A stretch of 64,000 nt of DNA from Streptomyces sp. NBC_00704. Its GTDB lineage: Bacteria > Actinomycetota > Actinomycetes > Streptomycetales > Streptomycetaceae. Below, piece by piece: positions 8,693-16,965 of this stretch; within the stretch, counting starts at the first letter, position 1; each line of letters opens with the position of its first letter. The position numbers and the translations under genes are program-made. A model generated the notes under the pieces. It searched no databases, was not told the origin of the DNA, and worked only from the letters and a program-made list of their open reading frames with translations. The stretch is taken from positions 3,096,501 to 3,160,500 of the forward strand of contig NZ_CP109000.1 in assembly GCF_036226605.1 (NCBI RefSeq), in the 5' to 3' direction.

Positions 8693-10492
8693 TCAGCGCA
8701 TGCGGGTGGCCCACTCCTGCACCTTGGCGATCCGCTGCCGCAACTGGCCCGCCGTCGCCTCCGCGCTGGGCGGTCCGCCGCACACGCGCCGCAGTTCGGT
8801 GTGGATCACACCGTGGGGCTTGCCGCTCTGGTGGACATACGCGCCGACCATCGTGTTGAGCTGCTTGCGCAGCTCCATCATCTCCTTGTGGGAGACCACC
8901 GGCCGCCGCTCGGCGGGCAGTTCCAGCAGGTCCGCCTCGCTGTCGGGCTTCTTCCTGCTGTGCGCGATCTGCTTGGCCTGCCGCTTCTGCAACAGCATTT
9001 GCACCTGGTCGGGTTCGAGCAGTCCCGGGATGCCGAGGTAGTCCTGCTCCTCCTCGCTCCCCGGGTGGGCCTGCATGCCGAACTCGGCCCCGTTGTACAT
9101 CACCCGGTCGAAGACGGCCTCGGACTCCAGCGCCTCGAAGGCGAACTGCTCCTGCTCGCCGGTGTCCTCGTCCTGCTCCTTGTTCGCCTCGTCCATCTCC
9201 TTCTCGGACTCGGCGTACGGATCCTCCTCGCCCTCCTTCTTCGGCTTGTCGAGGGCGTGGTCGCGCTCGACCTCCATCTCGTTGGCGAAGGTGAGCAGGT
9301 CGGGCACCGTGGGGAGGAAGACGGAGGCGGTCTCGCCGCGCCGCCGGGACCGCACGAAGCGGCCGACGGCCTGGGCGAAGAAGAGCGGCGTGGAGATCGT
9401 CGTGGCGTACACCCCGACCGCGAGGCGCGGCACGTCGACGCCCTCGGACACCATCCGCACCGCGACCATCCACCGGTCGTCGCCGGCGCTGAAGTCGTCG
9501 ATGCGGCGGGACGCGCCGGTGTCGTCGGACAGGACGAGGGTGGCCTTCGAGCCGGTGATCTCCCGGATGAGCTTGGCGTAGGCGCGGGCGGAGTCCTGGT
9601 CGGAGGCGATGACGAGCGCGCCGGCGTCCGGGATCGCCTTCCTGACCTCGGTGAGCCGCTGGTCGGCGGCGCGCAGCACGCTGGGCATCCACTCGCCGCG
9701 CGGGTCGAGGGCGGTGCGCCAGGCCTGGCTGATCGCGTCCTTGGTCATCGGCTCGCCGAGCCGCGCGGCGATCTCGTCGCCGGCCTTCGTCCGCCAGCGC
9801 ATGTTGCCGCTGTAGGAGAGGAAGATGACCGGCCGCACCACGTTGTCGGCGAGCGCGGACCCGTACCCGTAGGTGTAGTCGGCGGCGGACCGCCGGATCC
9901 CGTCGTTGCCCTCCTCGTACGTCACGAAGGGGATGGGGTTGGTGTCCGAGCGGAACGGCGTGCCGGTGAGCGCGAGCCGGCGGGTGGCGGGCTCGAACGC
10001 CTCCAGGCAGGCCTCGCCCCAGGACTTGGAGTCGCCGGCGTGGTGGATCTCGTCGAGGATGACGAGCGTCTTGCGCTGCTCGCTGCGGTTGCGGTGCAGC
10101 ATCGGCCGCACGCCGACGCCCGCGTACGTGACGGCGACGCCGTGGTAGTCCTTGCTGAGCGGCCCGGCACTGTACTCGGGGTCCAGCCGGATCCCTATCC
10201 GCGCGGCCGCCTCCGCCCACTGCTTCTTCAGGTGCTCGGTCGGTGCGACCACGGTCACCTGCTGCACGACGTGGTGGTGCAGCAGCCAGGAGGCGAGGGT
10301 CAGCGCGAAGGTCGTCTTGCCGGCGCCGGGGGTGGCGACGGCGAGGAAGTCGCGCGGCTGCTCCTGGAGGTACTTCTCCATCGCCCCCTGCTGCCAGGCG
10401 CGCAGTTTGCTGGCGGTGCCCCAGGGGGCGCGGCCGGGAAAGGCGGGCGACAGGTGGTGGGAGGTGGAGCTGGTGGCGGCGGTGATGGTCAC
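8693..10492 (-). CDS. DEAD/DEAH-type SF2 helicase, actinobacterial family
   Basis: A 599-residue superfamily 2 helicase. Motif I is ATPGAGKT (about residue 53) and motif II is DEIHH. Motif III-like LALTGTPFRSD follows. In the C-terminal RecA domain MVSEGVDVPRLAVGVYAT and the motif VI-like QAVGRFVRSRRRGE are present. Residues 400-450 are a long acidic linker rich in Glu and Asp. The fold resembles XPB/UvrB-like restriction-type helicases. The role is not established; DNA or RNA unwinding in repair or RNA metabolism is inferred. Downstream of the start lies ordinary sequence and upstream a repeat-rich spacer. Confidence 0.88.
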   Translation of the reverse strand: MTITAATSSTSHHLSPAFPGRAPWGTASKLRAWQQGAMEKYLQEQPRDFLAVATPGAGKTTFALTLASWLLHHHVVQQVTVVAPTEHLKKQWAEAAARIGIRLDPEYSAGPLSKDYHGVAVTYAGVGVRPMLHRNRSEQRKTLVILDEIHHAGDSKSWGEACLEAFEPATRRLALTGTPFRSDTNPIPFVTYEEGNDGIRRSAADYTYGYGSALADNVVRPVIFLSYSGNMRWRTKAGDEIAARLGEPMTKDAISQAWRTALDPRGEWMPSVLRAADQRLTEVRKAIPDAGALVIASDQDSARAYAKLIREITGSKATLVLSDDTGASRRIDDFSAGDDRWMVAVRMVSEGVDVPRLAVGVYATTISTPLFFAQAVGRFVRSRRRGETASVFLPTVPDLLTFANEMEVERDHALDKPKKEGEEDPYAESEKEMDEANKEQDEDTGEQEQFAFEALESEAVFDRVMYNGAEFGMQAHPGSEEEQDYLGIPGLLEPDQVQMLLQKRQAKQIAHSRKKPDSEADLLELPAERRPVVSHKEMMELRKQLNTMVGAYVHQSGKPHGVIHTELRRVCGGPPSAEATAGQLRQRIAKVQEWATRMR

Positions 10493-10825
10493 GGTCTCCG
10501 GGTTCGGGGTCGAATCAAGAGGGTCCGCGCGAAGCGCGTCGGAAGGGCGGATGCGCGTGTCGGGTGGCGGACGGACGGGCTGACTCCGTCCTCGCGGACG
10601 GGGGACTCGGGCGGGCGGGACGACCGGGCCACCCTACCGGCGGCCCGGCGGTGCCGACGCGCGAACGACGCGCGGTCGCCCGCGGTTGGGACCCAGGTCA
10701 CAGCGCCCGCGGCCCCTCCGCGATCACCGGAGCCCGGTCCACCTGGCCCCCCACACCCGACGCCACGCCGATGACCAGGCCCTACGCCGCTGCGCCACCC
10801 GCCTCACGACATCACCCACGCCCTG
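10493..10825. other. Leader region upstream of helicase gene
   Basis: No gene is seen. This stretch of about 330 bp lies between the 65-bp repeat array and the helicase start and presumably holds the helicase promoter. Several open frames cross it on the plus strand but they continue through the non-coding repeat array and show no protein motifs. Confidence 0.5.
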
Positions 10826-11280
10826 CGGGTACTACGGGTCCCACCCGGGTTACGGGTGCCAATCGGCTCACGAGCGTTATCCGCGCCCGGCGGGTATTGC
10901 GGGTCCCACCCGAGCCACCGGTGCCAACCGGCTCACTGGCGGTGCTCAAGCCCTGCGGGTACTACGGGTCCCACCCAGGTCACGGGTGCCAACCGGCTCA
11001 CGAGCGTTATCCGCGCCCAGCGGGTATTACGGGTCCCACCCGAGCCACCGGTGCCACCCGGCCCACCGGCGTTGCTCACGCCCCGCGGGTACTACGGGTC
11101 CCACCCGAGCCACCCGTACCACCCGGCTCACCGGCGTTGCTCACGCCCCGCGGTTACTACGGGTCCCACCCGAGCCACCCGTACCACCCTGCCCACCGGC
11201 GCTCCTCACGCCCCGCAGGTACTACGGGCCCCACCCCGAGCCACCCGTACCGCCCGGCTCACCTGCGGGTTTCTGGGTGC
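10826..11280. repeat. Seven-copy 65-bp tandem repeat
   Basis: Units begin with CGGGTACTACGGGTCCCACC or close variants at 10826, 10891, 10956, 11021, 11086, 11151 and 11216, an exact 65-bp period with no spacers. Units 1 and 3 share one downstream half and unit 2 another, so units 1-2 and 3-4 form a 130-bp higher-order period, while units 5-7 resemble each other. Each unit contains small hairpins such as CGGGT-CCC-ACCCG. 65 is not a multiple of 3, so the array is not coding. Its last unit supplies the stop codon of the MFS gene at 11259. Confidence 0.92.
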
Positions 11281-12731
11281 TGGTGGAGGCGGGTGGTCAC
11301 CCAGGCTCCGAGGAGCGCCACCGCGGCCATCGGGAGGAAGACGGCGGCGAAGGCGGCCGGATGCGAGGCGCCGTCGGCGGCCGCGGACGTCGTCGCGTGC
11401 GCCACGTTCCCGCCGCCCAGCGCGGCGAAGGCGGCGCCGCCGACAGCGAGCAGCAGGACGTTGGACAGGCCGTCCGAGATCTGGAGGGCGGCCGAGTTGG
11501 AGCCCGCCTCCTGCGGAGCGGACAGTTTCAGCAGCAGCACGCTGGTGGAGGAGATCACGAGCCCCATGCCGAAGCAGCCGAAGCCCCAGGCGACGGCCAC
11601 CGTCCACGCGGGCACCGCGGGCAGCAGCACACTGGGCGCGGCGGCGATGGCGGCGGCCGCCAGCACCATCCCGAGCGCCATCAGCCGCTCGCGGTACGGC
11701 TCCGCCCAGGGCCGCGACTGAAGCCACGACCCCAGGGCCCAGGTGCCGCCGCCCGCGGCGAGCGAGAACCCGGCCAGGGTCGGGCTCAGCCCCCGCTGGG
11801 TCACCAGCATCAGCGGCACGAAGGACTCGGCGGCGATGAAGGACCCGGCGGCCACACCGCGCAGCAGCACGACGGAGGGCAGGCCCCGGGCGGCCCGCCA
11901 GGTGCCGCGCGGCAGCAGTCCGCGCACGGCGGGCACGAGCAGCGCGAGCCCCGCGGCGGCGGGCGCCGCCGAGAGCGGCCGCAGATCCTGGGCGGCGTAC
12001 TGCAGGAGCCCCGCGCCGAGGGAGATGGCGAGGGCGAGCCGGATCCGCCGCCGGTCGAAGGGCGGGGCGTCCGTCCCCTCCACGGGCCCGCTGGCCCGCC
12101 GGCGTATCTGGGGCAGCGCCAGCGCGAGCGGTGCGACGACGAGGACGGGGATGCCCAGGAAGACCCAGCGCCATCCCAGGTGCTCGGTCACCGCGCCGGC
12201 GGCCAGCGGCCCGACCACCGACGGCACCACCCAGCAGGCGGCGAACGCGGCCATGATCGCGGGCCGCAGCCGTTCCGGATAGGCCCGTCCGACGACGACG
12301 TACAGCGCGACGATCACCAGCCCGCCGCCGAGCCCCTGCACGGCGCGGCCGAGGATGAACACCCACATGACCTGGGCGCTTCCCGAGAGCAGCAGCCCCG
12401 CCGCGAAGGCCCCGATCCCGCCGCCCAGCGCGCCGAGCGGTCCGCGCCGGTCCGACAGCTGTCCGGCGAAGACCATTCCGAACAGACTCGTCGTGAAGTA
12501 CCCGGAGAACGCGAACGCGTACACGGACACCCCGTCGAGGTCGCGTGCCGCGACCGGCATCGCGGTGCCCACGGCGGTCGCCTCGAAGGCGATGAGCAGC
12601 ACCACGGAGACGATCCCGACGGTGAGGGCCCGATGGGCCCGCCCGAGGACGGTCCCGTCCTCGTCGGGCGGGACGGGGCGGGACCGGGTTTCGTCTGCGA
12701 CACCGTTGTCGCGGGGTTCGAGGGCTGCCAT
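11259..12731 (-). CDS. MFS transporter, drug/metabolite efflux type
   Basis: A major facilitator of about 490 residues with at least 12 hydrophobic segments. The first TM contains SVVLLIAFEATAVGTAMPVA and is followed by the family A-like motif GQLSDRRGPLGALGGG between TM2 and TM3. GRAVQGLGGGLVIVALYVVV resembles the DHA2/EmrB-type motif B. An exporter of small molecules is likely; substrate unknown. The ATG at 12731 is used, but an in-frame ATG at 12761 is possible; neither has a convincing ribosome site. The 3' end runs into the 65-bp repeat array. A plus-strand tRNA-Cys gene lies upstream. Confidence 0.85.
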   Translation of the reverse strand: MAALEPRDNGVADETRSRPVPPDEDGTVLGRAHRALTVGIVSVVLLIAFEATAVGTAMPVAARDLDGVSVYAFAFSGYFTTSLFGMVFAGQLSDRRGPLGALGGGIGAFAAGLLLSGSAQVMWVFILGRAVQGLGGGLVIVALYVVVGRAYPERLRPAIMAAFAACWVVPSVVGPLAAGAVTEHLGWRWVFLGIPVLVVAPLALALPQIRRRASGPVEGTDAPPFDRRRIRLALAISLGAGLLQYAAQDLRPLSAAPAAAGLALLVPAVRGLLPRGTWRAARGLPSVVLLRGVAAGSFIAAESFVPLMLVTQRGLSPTLAGFSLAAGGGTWALGSWLQSRPWAEPYRERLMALGMVLAAAAIAAAPSVLLPAVPAWTVAVAWGFGCFGMGLVISSTSVLLLKLSAPQEAGSNSAALQISDGLSNVLLLAVGGAAFAALGGGNVAHATTSAAADGASHPAAFAAVFLPMAAVALLGAWVTTRLHQHPETRR

Positions 12732-12952
12732 GGTCGTCAGCGTAAGGGGCGCCACCGACATCTGCCCCTGTCCGTGGACGGGTCCGGGCCTGGGACCTCG
12801 GTCCTACGACCACCGCCCGTCCGCCCGTTTCATGAACGGCGTGTGGCAGTCCCGTTGCGGGCCCGGCGCATCCCTTGAGCCCCGTCCCGCCCGGCCCGTA
12901 CGGTCGACGTACCAAGTCCGGACGGGGCGCACCACGAACCCCCGACCGACCC

Positions 12953-13024
12953 GGCCGTGTGCCCGAGTGGCTTAGGGACTCGCCTGCAAAGCGAGTTACG
13001 CGGGTTCGATTCCCGCCATGGCCT
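12953..13024 (+). tRNA. tRNA-Cys (GCA)
   Basis: A complete cloverleaf is readable. The acceptor arms GGCCGTG (12953-12959) and CATGGCC (13017-13023) pair with one G-T. The anticodon stem ACTCGC/GCGAGT encloses the loop CTGCAAA with anticodon GCA, and the T-arm contains GGTTCGATTCC. The discriminator base is T (U73), as expected for tRNA-Cys. CCA is not encoded. No integrase or phage gene flanks its 3' end, so it is an unoccupied potential attachment site. Confidence 0.93.
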
Positions 13025-13061
13025 CGATCTCGATCGCTGTTCGCCCCACGGGGCGGCGTGC

Positions 13062-13090
13062 AAGGACGGTTCCCCTCGGGGGCCGTCCTT
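13062..13090 (+). terminator. Terminator after tRNA-Cys
   Basis: AAGGACGG (13062-13069) pairs with CCGTCCTT (13083-13090), with an inner CCCC/GGGG stem and a trailing T-rich TTTCG. It lies about 40 nt past the tRNA. Confidence 0.75.
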
Positions 13091-13189
13091 TCGTGCGTGT
13101 GCGGGTCGGTGAGGGGCCGTCAGCCGGTGGGGCGGGGGGCGTCGTCCGGGTGGGACCGCTCACTAGCGGGGCGGAAACGCGGCGGTGCT

Positions 13190-14302
13190 TCAGGCGGGTG
13201 GGCCGGGGTGGGCCGTCGCACCGTCGGACGGCAGGGTGCAGGGGGTCGGGTGGGCCGAATCGGACAGGGTGCGGCACATCGTGTCGGCGAGGCGGTCGTA
13301 GGTCGCGGTCAGGGCGTGCACCGCGGTCAGGGCGTGCTCGTGCCGGGTCAGCCGGAGGGTGAGGGCGAGGGTCGAGATGTCGGCGTTGAGGGGGCGCAGG
13401 CCGAGGTCACGTTCGCTCCGGACGAGCACCGCGCCCGTGGCGCCGTCCAGGACGATGGCGGTGTCCGCCGTCAGGCCTCCCAGGCGGATCAGCCGGTCGG
13501 CGCCGGCCGGGAGCCGCTGTCCCGCCAGGGCGTCGCCGTCGCCGTGGCCGTCGGCCTGGCTGTCGGCGGCGTGCTCGGCGAGGGTCCGCAGAGGCGCGTC
13601 CGTCTCCACCGAGAAGCGGGCGGCCTTCTCCGGCAGGCCCCGCTCGCGCAGGAAACGGCGGGTGGGGGCGTGGGTGAGCGCCTGCGGGCAGTCGACGTCG
13701 TCGAAGCGGACGACCGCGCCGGGGCCGGACTCCTCGCCCAGGAAACGCGCCGGCAGGTCGAGGGCCAGGCCGGACGCGGTGCACGGGCCGGTCGCGGGGG
13801 CCAGCGGGCGGATCACCGCGGCCAGTTGCCGAAGGAGGCCCGGCATGACCGACGCGCCCGGCATGACCGGCGTGGCGTACCGCGTGTGTTCCGGGCCGGT
13901 CTCGTCCGGCTCGAAGACCGCCAGCAGTCCTCGCCTTGCCTCCGCCACGGCCCTCGGGCCGAGCCGGCTCGCGTAGGCGGTGAACTGGCCGCGCAGGGCC
14001 GCCAGTTCATCCACCGCCGTGGCCAGGCGCACCAGTTCCTCCAGGCCGGGCGCGAGCGGGAGGGAGGCCGGCAGGCCGGGGTGGTCGTGCGGGAGGGAGG
14101 TGGCCGGGATCTCACCGCCCGGGTACGTCGACAGGGCGTCGTGCGGCGGGCGTTGGGGCAGGGCGGGGCCGGTCGTGGCCGGCCGGCGGTGCTTCGGTGC
14201 GTGTGCGGCGTACGGGTTCAGCTCGTCCTCGGTGAAGATGATCGTCGGCGTGGTCGTCGGTGTGGTCGTCGTCGTGGCGGTGGTGGTCCTGGTCGTGCCC
14301 AT
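13190..14302 (-). CDS. SUKH-4-like protein
   Basis: A 370-residue protein with a Thr-rich N-terminus (residues 4-18) and a linker region. The C-terminal half (about residues 165-350) resembles the SUKH-4 (SMI1/KNR4-related) fold: VRFDDVDCPQALTHAPTRRF, LRERGLPEKAARFSVETD, RLIRLGG...AIVLDGATGAVLV and LNADISTLALTLRL. SUKH proteins often act as immunity proteins against nuclease or deaminase toxins, but many Streptomyces copies are orphans. No toxin gene is adjacent here. A second domain may occupy residues 85-160 but I cannot name it. The ATG at 14302 is preceded by a GGGGGA ribosome site. Confidence 0.65.
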   Translation of the reverse strand: MGTTRTTTATTTTTPTTTPTIIFTEDELNPYAAHAPKHRRPATTGPALPQRPPHDALSTYPGGEIPATSLPHDHPGLPASLPLAPGLEELVRLATAVDELAALRGQFTAYASRLGPRAVAEARRGLLAVFEPDETGPEHTRYATPVMPGASVMPGLLRQLAAVIRPLAPATGPCTASGLALDLPARFLGEESGPGAVVRFDDVDCPQALTHAPTRRFLRERGLPEKAARFSVETDAPLRTLAEHAADSQADGHGDGDALAGQRLPAGADRLIRLGGLTADTAIVLDGATGAVLVRSERDLGLRPLNADISTLALTLRLTRHEHALTAVHALTATYDRLADTMCRTLSDSAHPTPCTLPSDGATAHPGPPA

Positions 14303-14527
14303 CGGTCCCCCGTGCGGAAAGTTGCGTGCGCCGTCCCACTGCTCCGCAGCCTATGCGGACCCACTGACAACGGCTGTGACCAGCGGCAGCGCCCGGCACG
14401 CCCGACACAGGTCCCGTCTGACAGACGTCGGGGCGGGCCCGCGAGTTCCCCTCGGCCCGGACGATCTCGGGTGAACCCGGCGCAAGCGCCGGTCATCTGA
14501 GAGGGGCTCAGGTGACCCGCGAGGGGA

Positions 14528-14659
14528 TCAGGTGAAGTAGACGCCGCCCAGCACCACGACCACCGCGGCCGTCAGGAACAACAGGATCCAGGCCAGCAGC
14601 CTGCCCACGCCCGGCGGGGGCTCGTAGCGCTCTCCGGGGCCCGGATCCGGCTCGCTCAC
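14528..14659 (-). CDS. 43-residue membrane mini-protein coupled to Mo-hydroxylase operon
   Basis: The GTG at 14659 overlaps the stop of the large molybdenum subunit (GTGA), giving a 43-residue product. It has an acidic, Pro-rich N-terminus and a single membrane span of about 23 residues (LLAWILLFLTAAVVVVLGGV). The coupling and the clean membrane helix support a real gene. The function is unknown. It may tether or stabilise the hydroxylase at the membrane, which is only inference. Confidence 0.6.
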   Translation of the reverse strand: MSEPDPGPGERYEPPPGVGRLLAWILLFLTAAVVVVLGGVYFT

Positions 14660-16965
14660 CGGTCCGTCACCACGGCCGCCTGCGGCCTTATCGGCAGCCG
14701 GTTCACCGGGCGGCCGGTCGCGGCGCGCACGGCGGAGGCGATCGCCGCGGGCGAGGTCACCACCGGGACCGCGCTGGCCGCCTTCGCCCCGAACGGCGCG
14801 ACCACGTCCCGCTCCTCGACCAGCTTGACGATCCGGATGTCCGGGGCGTCCAGGGCCGTGGGCAGCGCGTAGCCGGTGAGGTCGGGGTGGCGGATCAGGC
14901 CGCGCGGGGTGCGCAGGTTCTCGGTGAGCGCGATGCCGACGCCCTGGGTCACGCCCGCCTCGATGCGGGCGGCGAGCTGCGCCGGGTTCAGGATCCGGCC
15001 GACGTCCTGGGCGACCGCCAGTTCGACGACCCGCACCGAGCCCAGTTCGATGTCGACGTCGACGACCGCGCGGACCGCGCAGAAGGCGAGGCCGACGAAG
15101 GCGTCGCCCTGACCGGCCGCGTCCAGGGGCTCGGTGGGGTGCGGGCGGCACTGCGCCGTCGCCCACAGCTCCTTGCCCCGCATCTCCTCCGTGACGGTCG
15201 TCGACAGGACGCCGTCGTAGGAGGTGATCTTGCCGTCGGTGATCTGCAGCAGTTCCGTGGACATGCCGAACTTGTGCGCCAGGGGCTGCAGAAGCTGGGT
15301 GCGGACCATCTTGGCCGCGCGTTCCACCGCGCCGCCGGAGACCCACGTGTGGCGGCCACGGCAGCCGGGGCCCGCGGGCGGCTGGTCGGTGTCCACGGGG
15401 GCCACGTGGACCTCGTCGACGCCGAGGGTCTCCTGGACGATCTGACGGGCCAGCGTCGTGAAGCCCTGGCCGGTCTCGACCGCCGCGCACAGGACCGTCG
15501 CGACGCCGTCCTGGACCTTCACGGTCGCCGTGGAGACCTCGTCCGCGCCCTCGGCGCCCAGCATGTGCACCATGCCGAGGCCGTAGCCGACGCCCCGGCG
15601 GACCGCGCCCGGCTCGCCCGCGCCCTCGGGGCCGCCGGGCAGCAGCCAGTCCTCCTCGGGCGTGTCCTTGGGGAGCGCCGGGAGGGGGTACTCCTGGACG
15701 GCCTGGAGCAGTTCGGCGACGGGCGCGGGGCAGGTCACCGTCTGGCCGGTCGGCAGGACGTCGCCGGTCGCCATCACGTTGCGCAGCCGCAGCTCCGCGG
15801 GGTCGACGCCGAGTTTCTTCGCCAGTTTGTCCATCTGCGCCTCGTAGGCGGCGCAGACCTGCATCGCGCCCTCGCCGCGCACATGGCCCGACGGCGGGTT
15901 GTTCGTGCGCACCGCCCAGCCCTCGATGAAGGCGTTCGGAACGACGTAGGGGCCGCAGGCGAAGGAGACGGCGGCGGCCAGGGCCTCGGCGGAGGTGTCC
16001 GCGTACGCGCCCGCGTCCAGCAGGATCTGCGCCTCGACCTTCACCAGCCGGCCCTCGGCGTCGGCGTGGTGGCGGTAGCGCAGCAGGGTGGGGTGCCGGT
16101 GGGCGTGGCCGAGGAAGGACTCCTCGCGCGTGACGGTGAGCTTCACCGGGCAGCCCGTCTTCAGGGCGAGCAGTCCGAGCGGCAGCTGGAAGCCCTGGTC
16201 CTCGCGGTCGGCGGTGGCGCCGGGCACGCCGGTGACGACGATCTTCACCCGTTCGGGTTCGAGGCCGAAGCAGGCGGCGGCCGTGTCCCGGTCGGTGTGC
16301 GGGTCGGTGGAGGCGAGGTACAGCTCCACGCCGCCGTCGGGGCGGGGCACGGCGAGGCCGGCCTCGGCGCCGATCGGGGCGGGGTCGGCGCGGCCGATGC
16401 GGTACTGGCCCTCGACGACGATCTCGCCGGCGGCGGCGGGGTCGCCGTGGTGCAGGGGGATGTGCCGGATCAGGTTGCCGTCGGGGTGCAGGGGCTCGGC
16501 CTCGAAGGCGAGTTCGGGGTCGATCACCGGGTCGAGCAGCTCGTACTCGACGATGACGGCGGCGGCGGCCATGCGCGCGGTGTCCGGATGATCGGCGGCG
16601 ACGGCCGCGATGGGCTCGCCGTGGTGGCGCACGACCTCGGAGGCGAACACGGGCCGGTCCGCCGTGCCGCGGCCGTGCAGGGCGCGGCCGGGGACGTCCT
16701 CGTGGGTGACGACGGCCCGCACGCCGGGCATCTCCCGCGCGTGGGACGTGTCGACGGACAGGATGCGCGCGTGCGGGTGCGGTGAGCGCAGGACGGCGGC
16801 CCACAGCAGGCCCTCGGCCCACAGGTCGGCCGCGTAGGGGAAGGTGCCCTCGGTCTTGGCGCGCGCGTCGGCGGGCTGGAGGGAGGCGCCGATGCCGTGC
16901 GGGACGGGCTCCGGGGGCGCGGCGGCCTCCACGGGGCTCGCCGCGACGACTGCTTCGTTGCTCAC
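14656..16965 (-). CDS. Molybdenum hydroxylase large subunit (xanthine dehydrogenase family), divergent
   Basis: The GTG at 16965 overlaps the stop of the 2Fe-2S gene; product 769 residues. The domain order matches the xanthine dehydrogenase/aldehyde oxidase family: an a/b hammerhead domain (about residues 20-140) and then the Moco-binding domain. Family landmarks such as SPHPHARILSVDTS, ETGQGFTTLARQIVQETLG and GVTQGVGIALTENL are present. However, the GG.FG.K motif is replaced by GATADREDQGFQLP. The C-terminal KxxGE, whose Glu is the general base, reads KAASAV. So xanthine oxidation cannot be assumed. It acts with the FAD and 2Fe-2S subunits encoded upstream. Confidence 0.85.
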   Translation of the reverse strand: MSNEAVVAASPVEAAAPPEPVPHGIGASLQPADARAKTEGTFPYAADLWAEGLLWAAVLRSPHPHARILSVDTSHAREMPGVRAVVTHEDVPGRALHGRGTADRPVFASEVVRHHGEPIAAVAADHPDTARMAAAAVIVEYELLDPVIDPELAFEAEPLHPDGNLIRHIPLHHGDPAAAGEIVVEGQYRIGRADPAPIGAEAGLAVPRPDGGVELYLASTDPHTDRDTAAACFGLEPERVKIVVTGVPGATADREDQGFQLPLGLLALKTGCPVKLTVTREESFLGHAHRHPTLLRYRHHADAEGRLVKVEAQILLDAGAYADTSAEALAAAVSFACGPYVVPNAFIEGWAVRTNNPPSGHVRGEGAMQVCAAYEAQMDKLAKKLGVDPAELRLRNVMATGDVLPTGQTVTCPAPVAELLQAVQEYPLPALPKDTPEEDWLLPGGPEGAGEPGAVRRGVGYGLGMVHMLGAEGADEVSTATVKVQDGVATVLCAAVETGQGFTTLARQIVQETLGVDEVHVAPVDTDQPPAGPGCRGRHTWVSGGAVERAAKMVRTQLLQPLAHKFGMSTELLQITDGKITSYDGVLSTTVTEEMRGKELWATAQCRPHPTEPLDAAGQGDAFVGLAFCAVRAVVDVDIELGSVRVVELAVAQDVGRILNPAQLAARIEAGVTQGVGIALTENLRTPRGLIRHPDLTGYALPTALDAPDIRIVKLVEERDVVAPFGAKAASAVPVVTSPAAIASAVRAATGRPVNRLPIRPQAAVVTDR

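Noticed and set aside
10826..11280. 65-bp repeats as a CRISPR array
   Set aside because: Units are contiguous without unique spacers, and no cas gene is in the window.
12953..14302. Integrative element at the tRNA-Cys 3' end
   Set aside because: No integrase, excisionase or att duplication is visible; only one SUKH-like gene follows.
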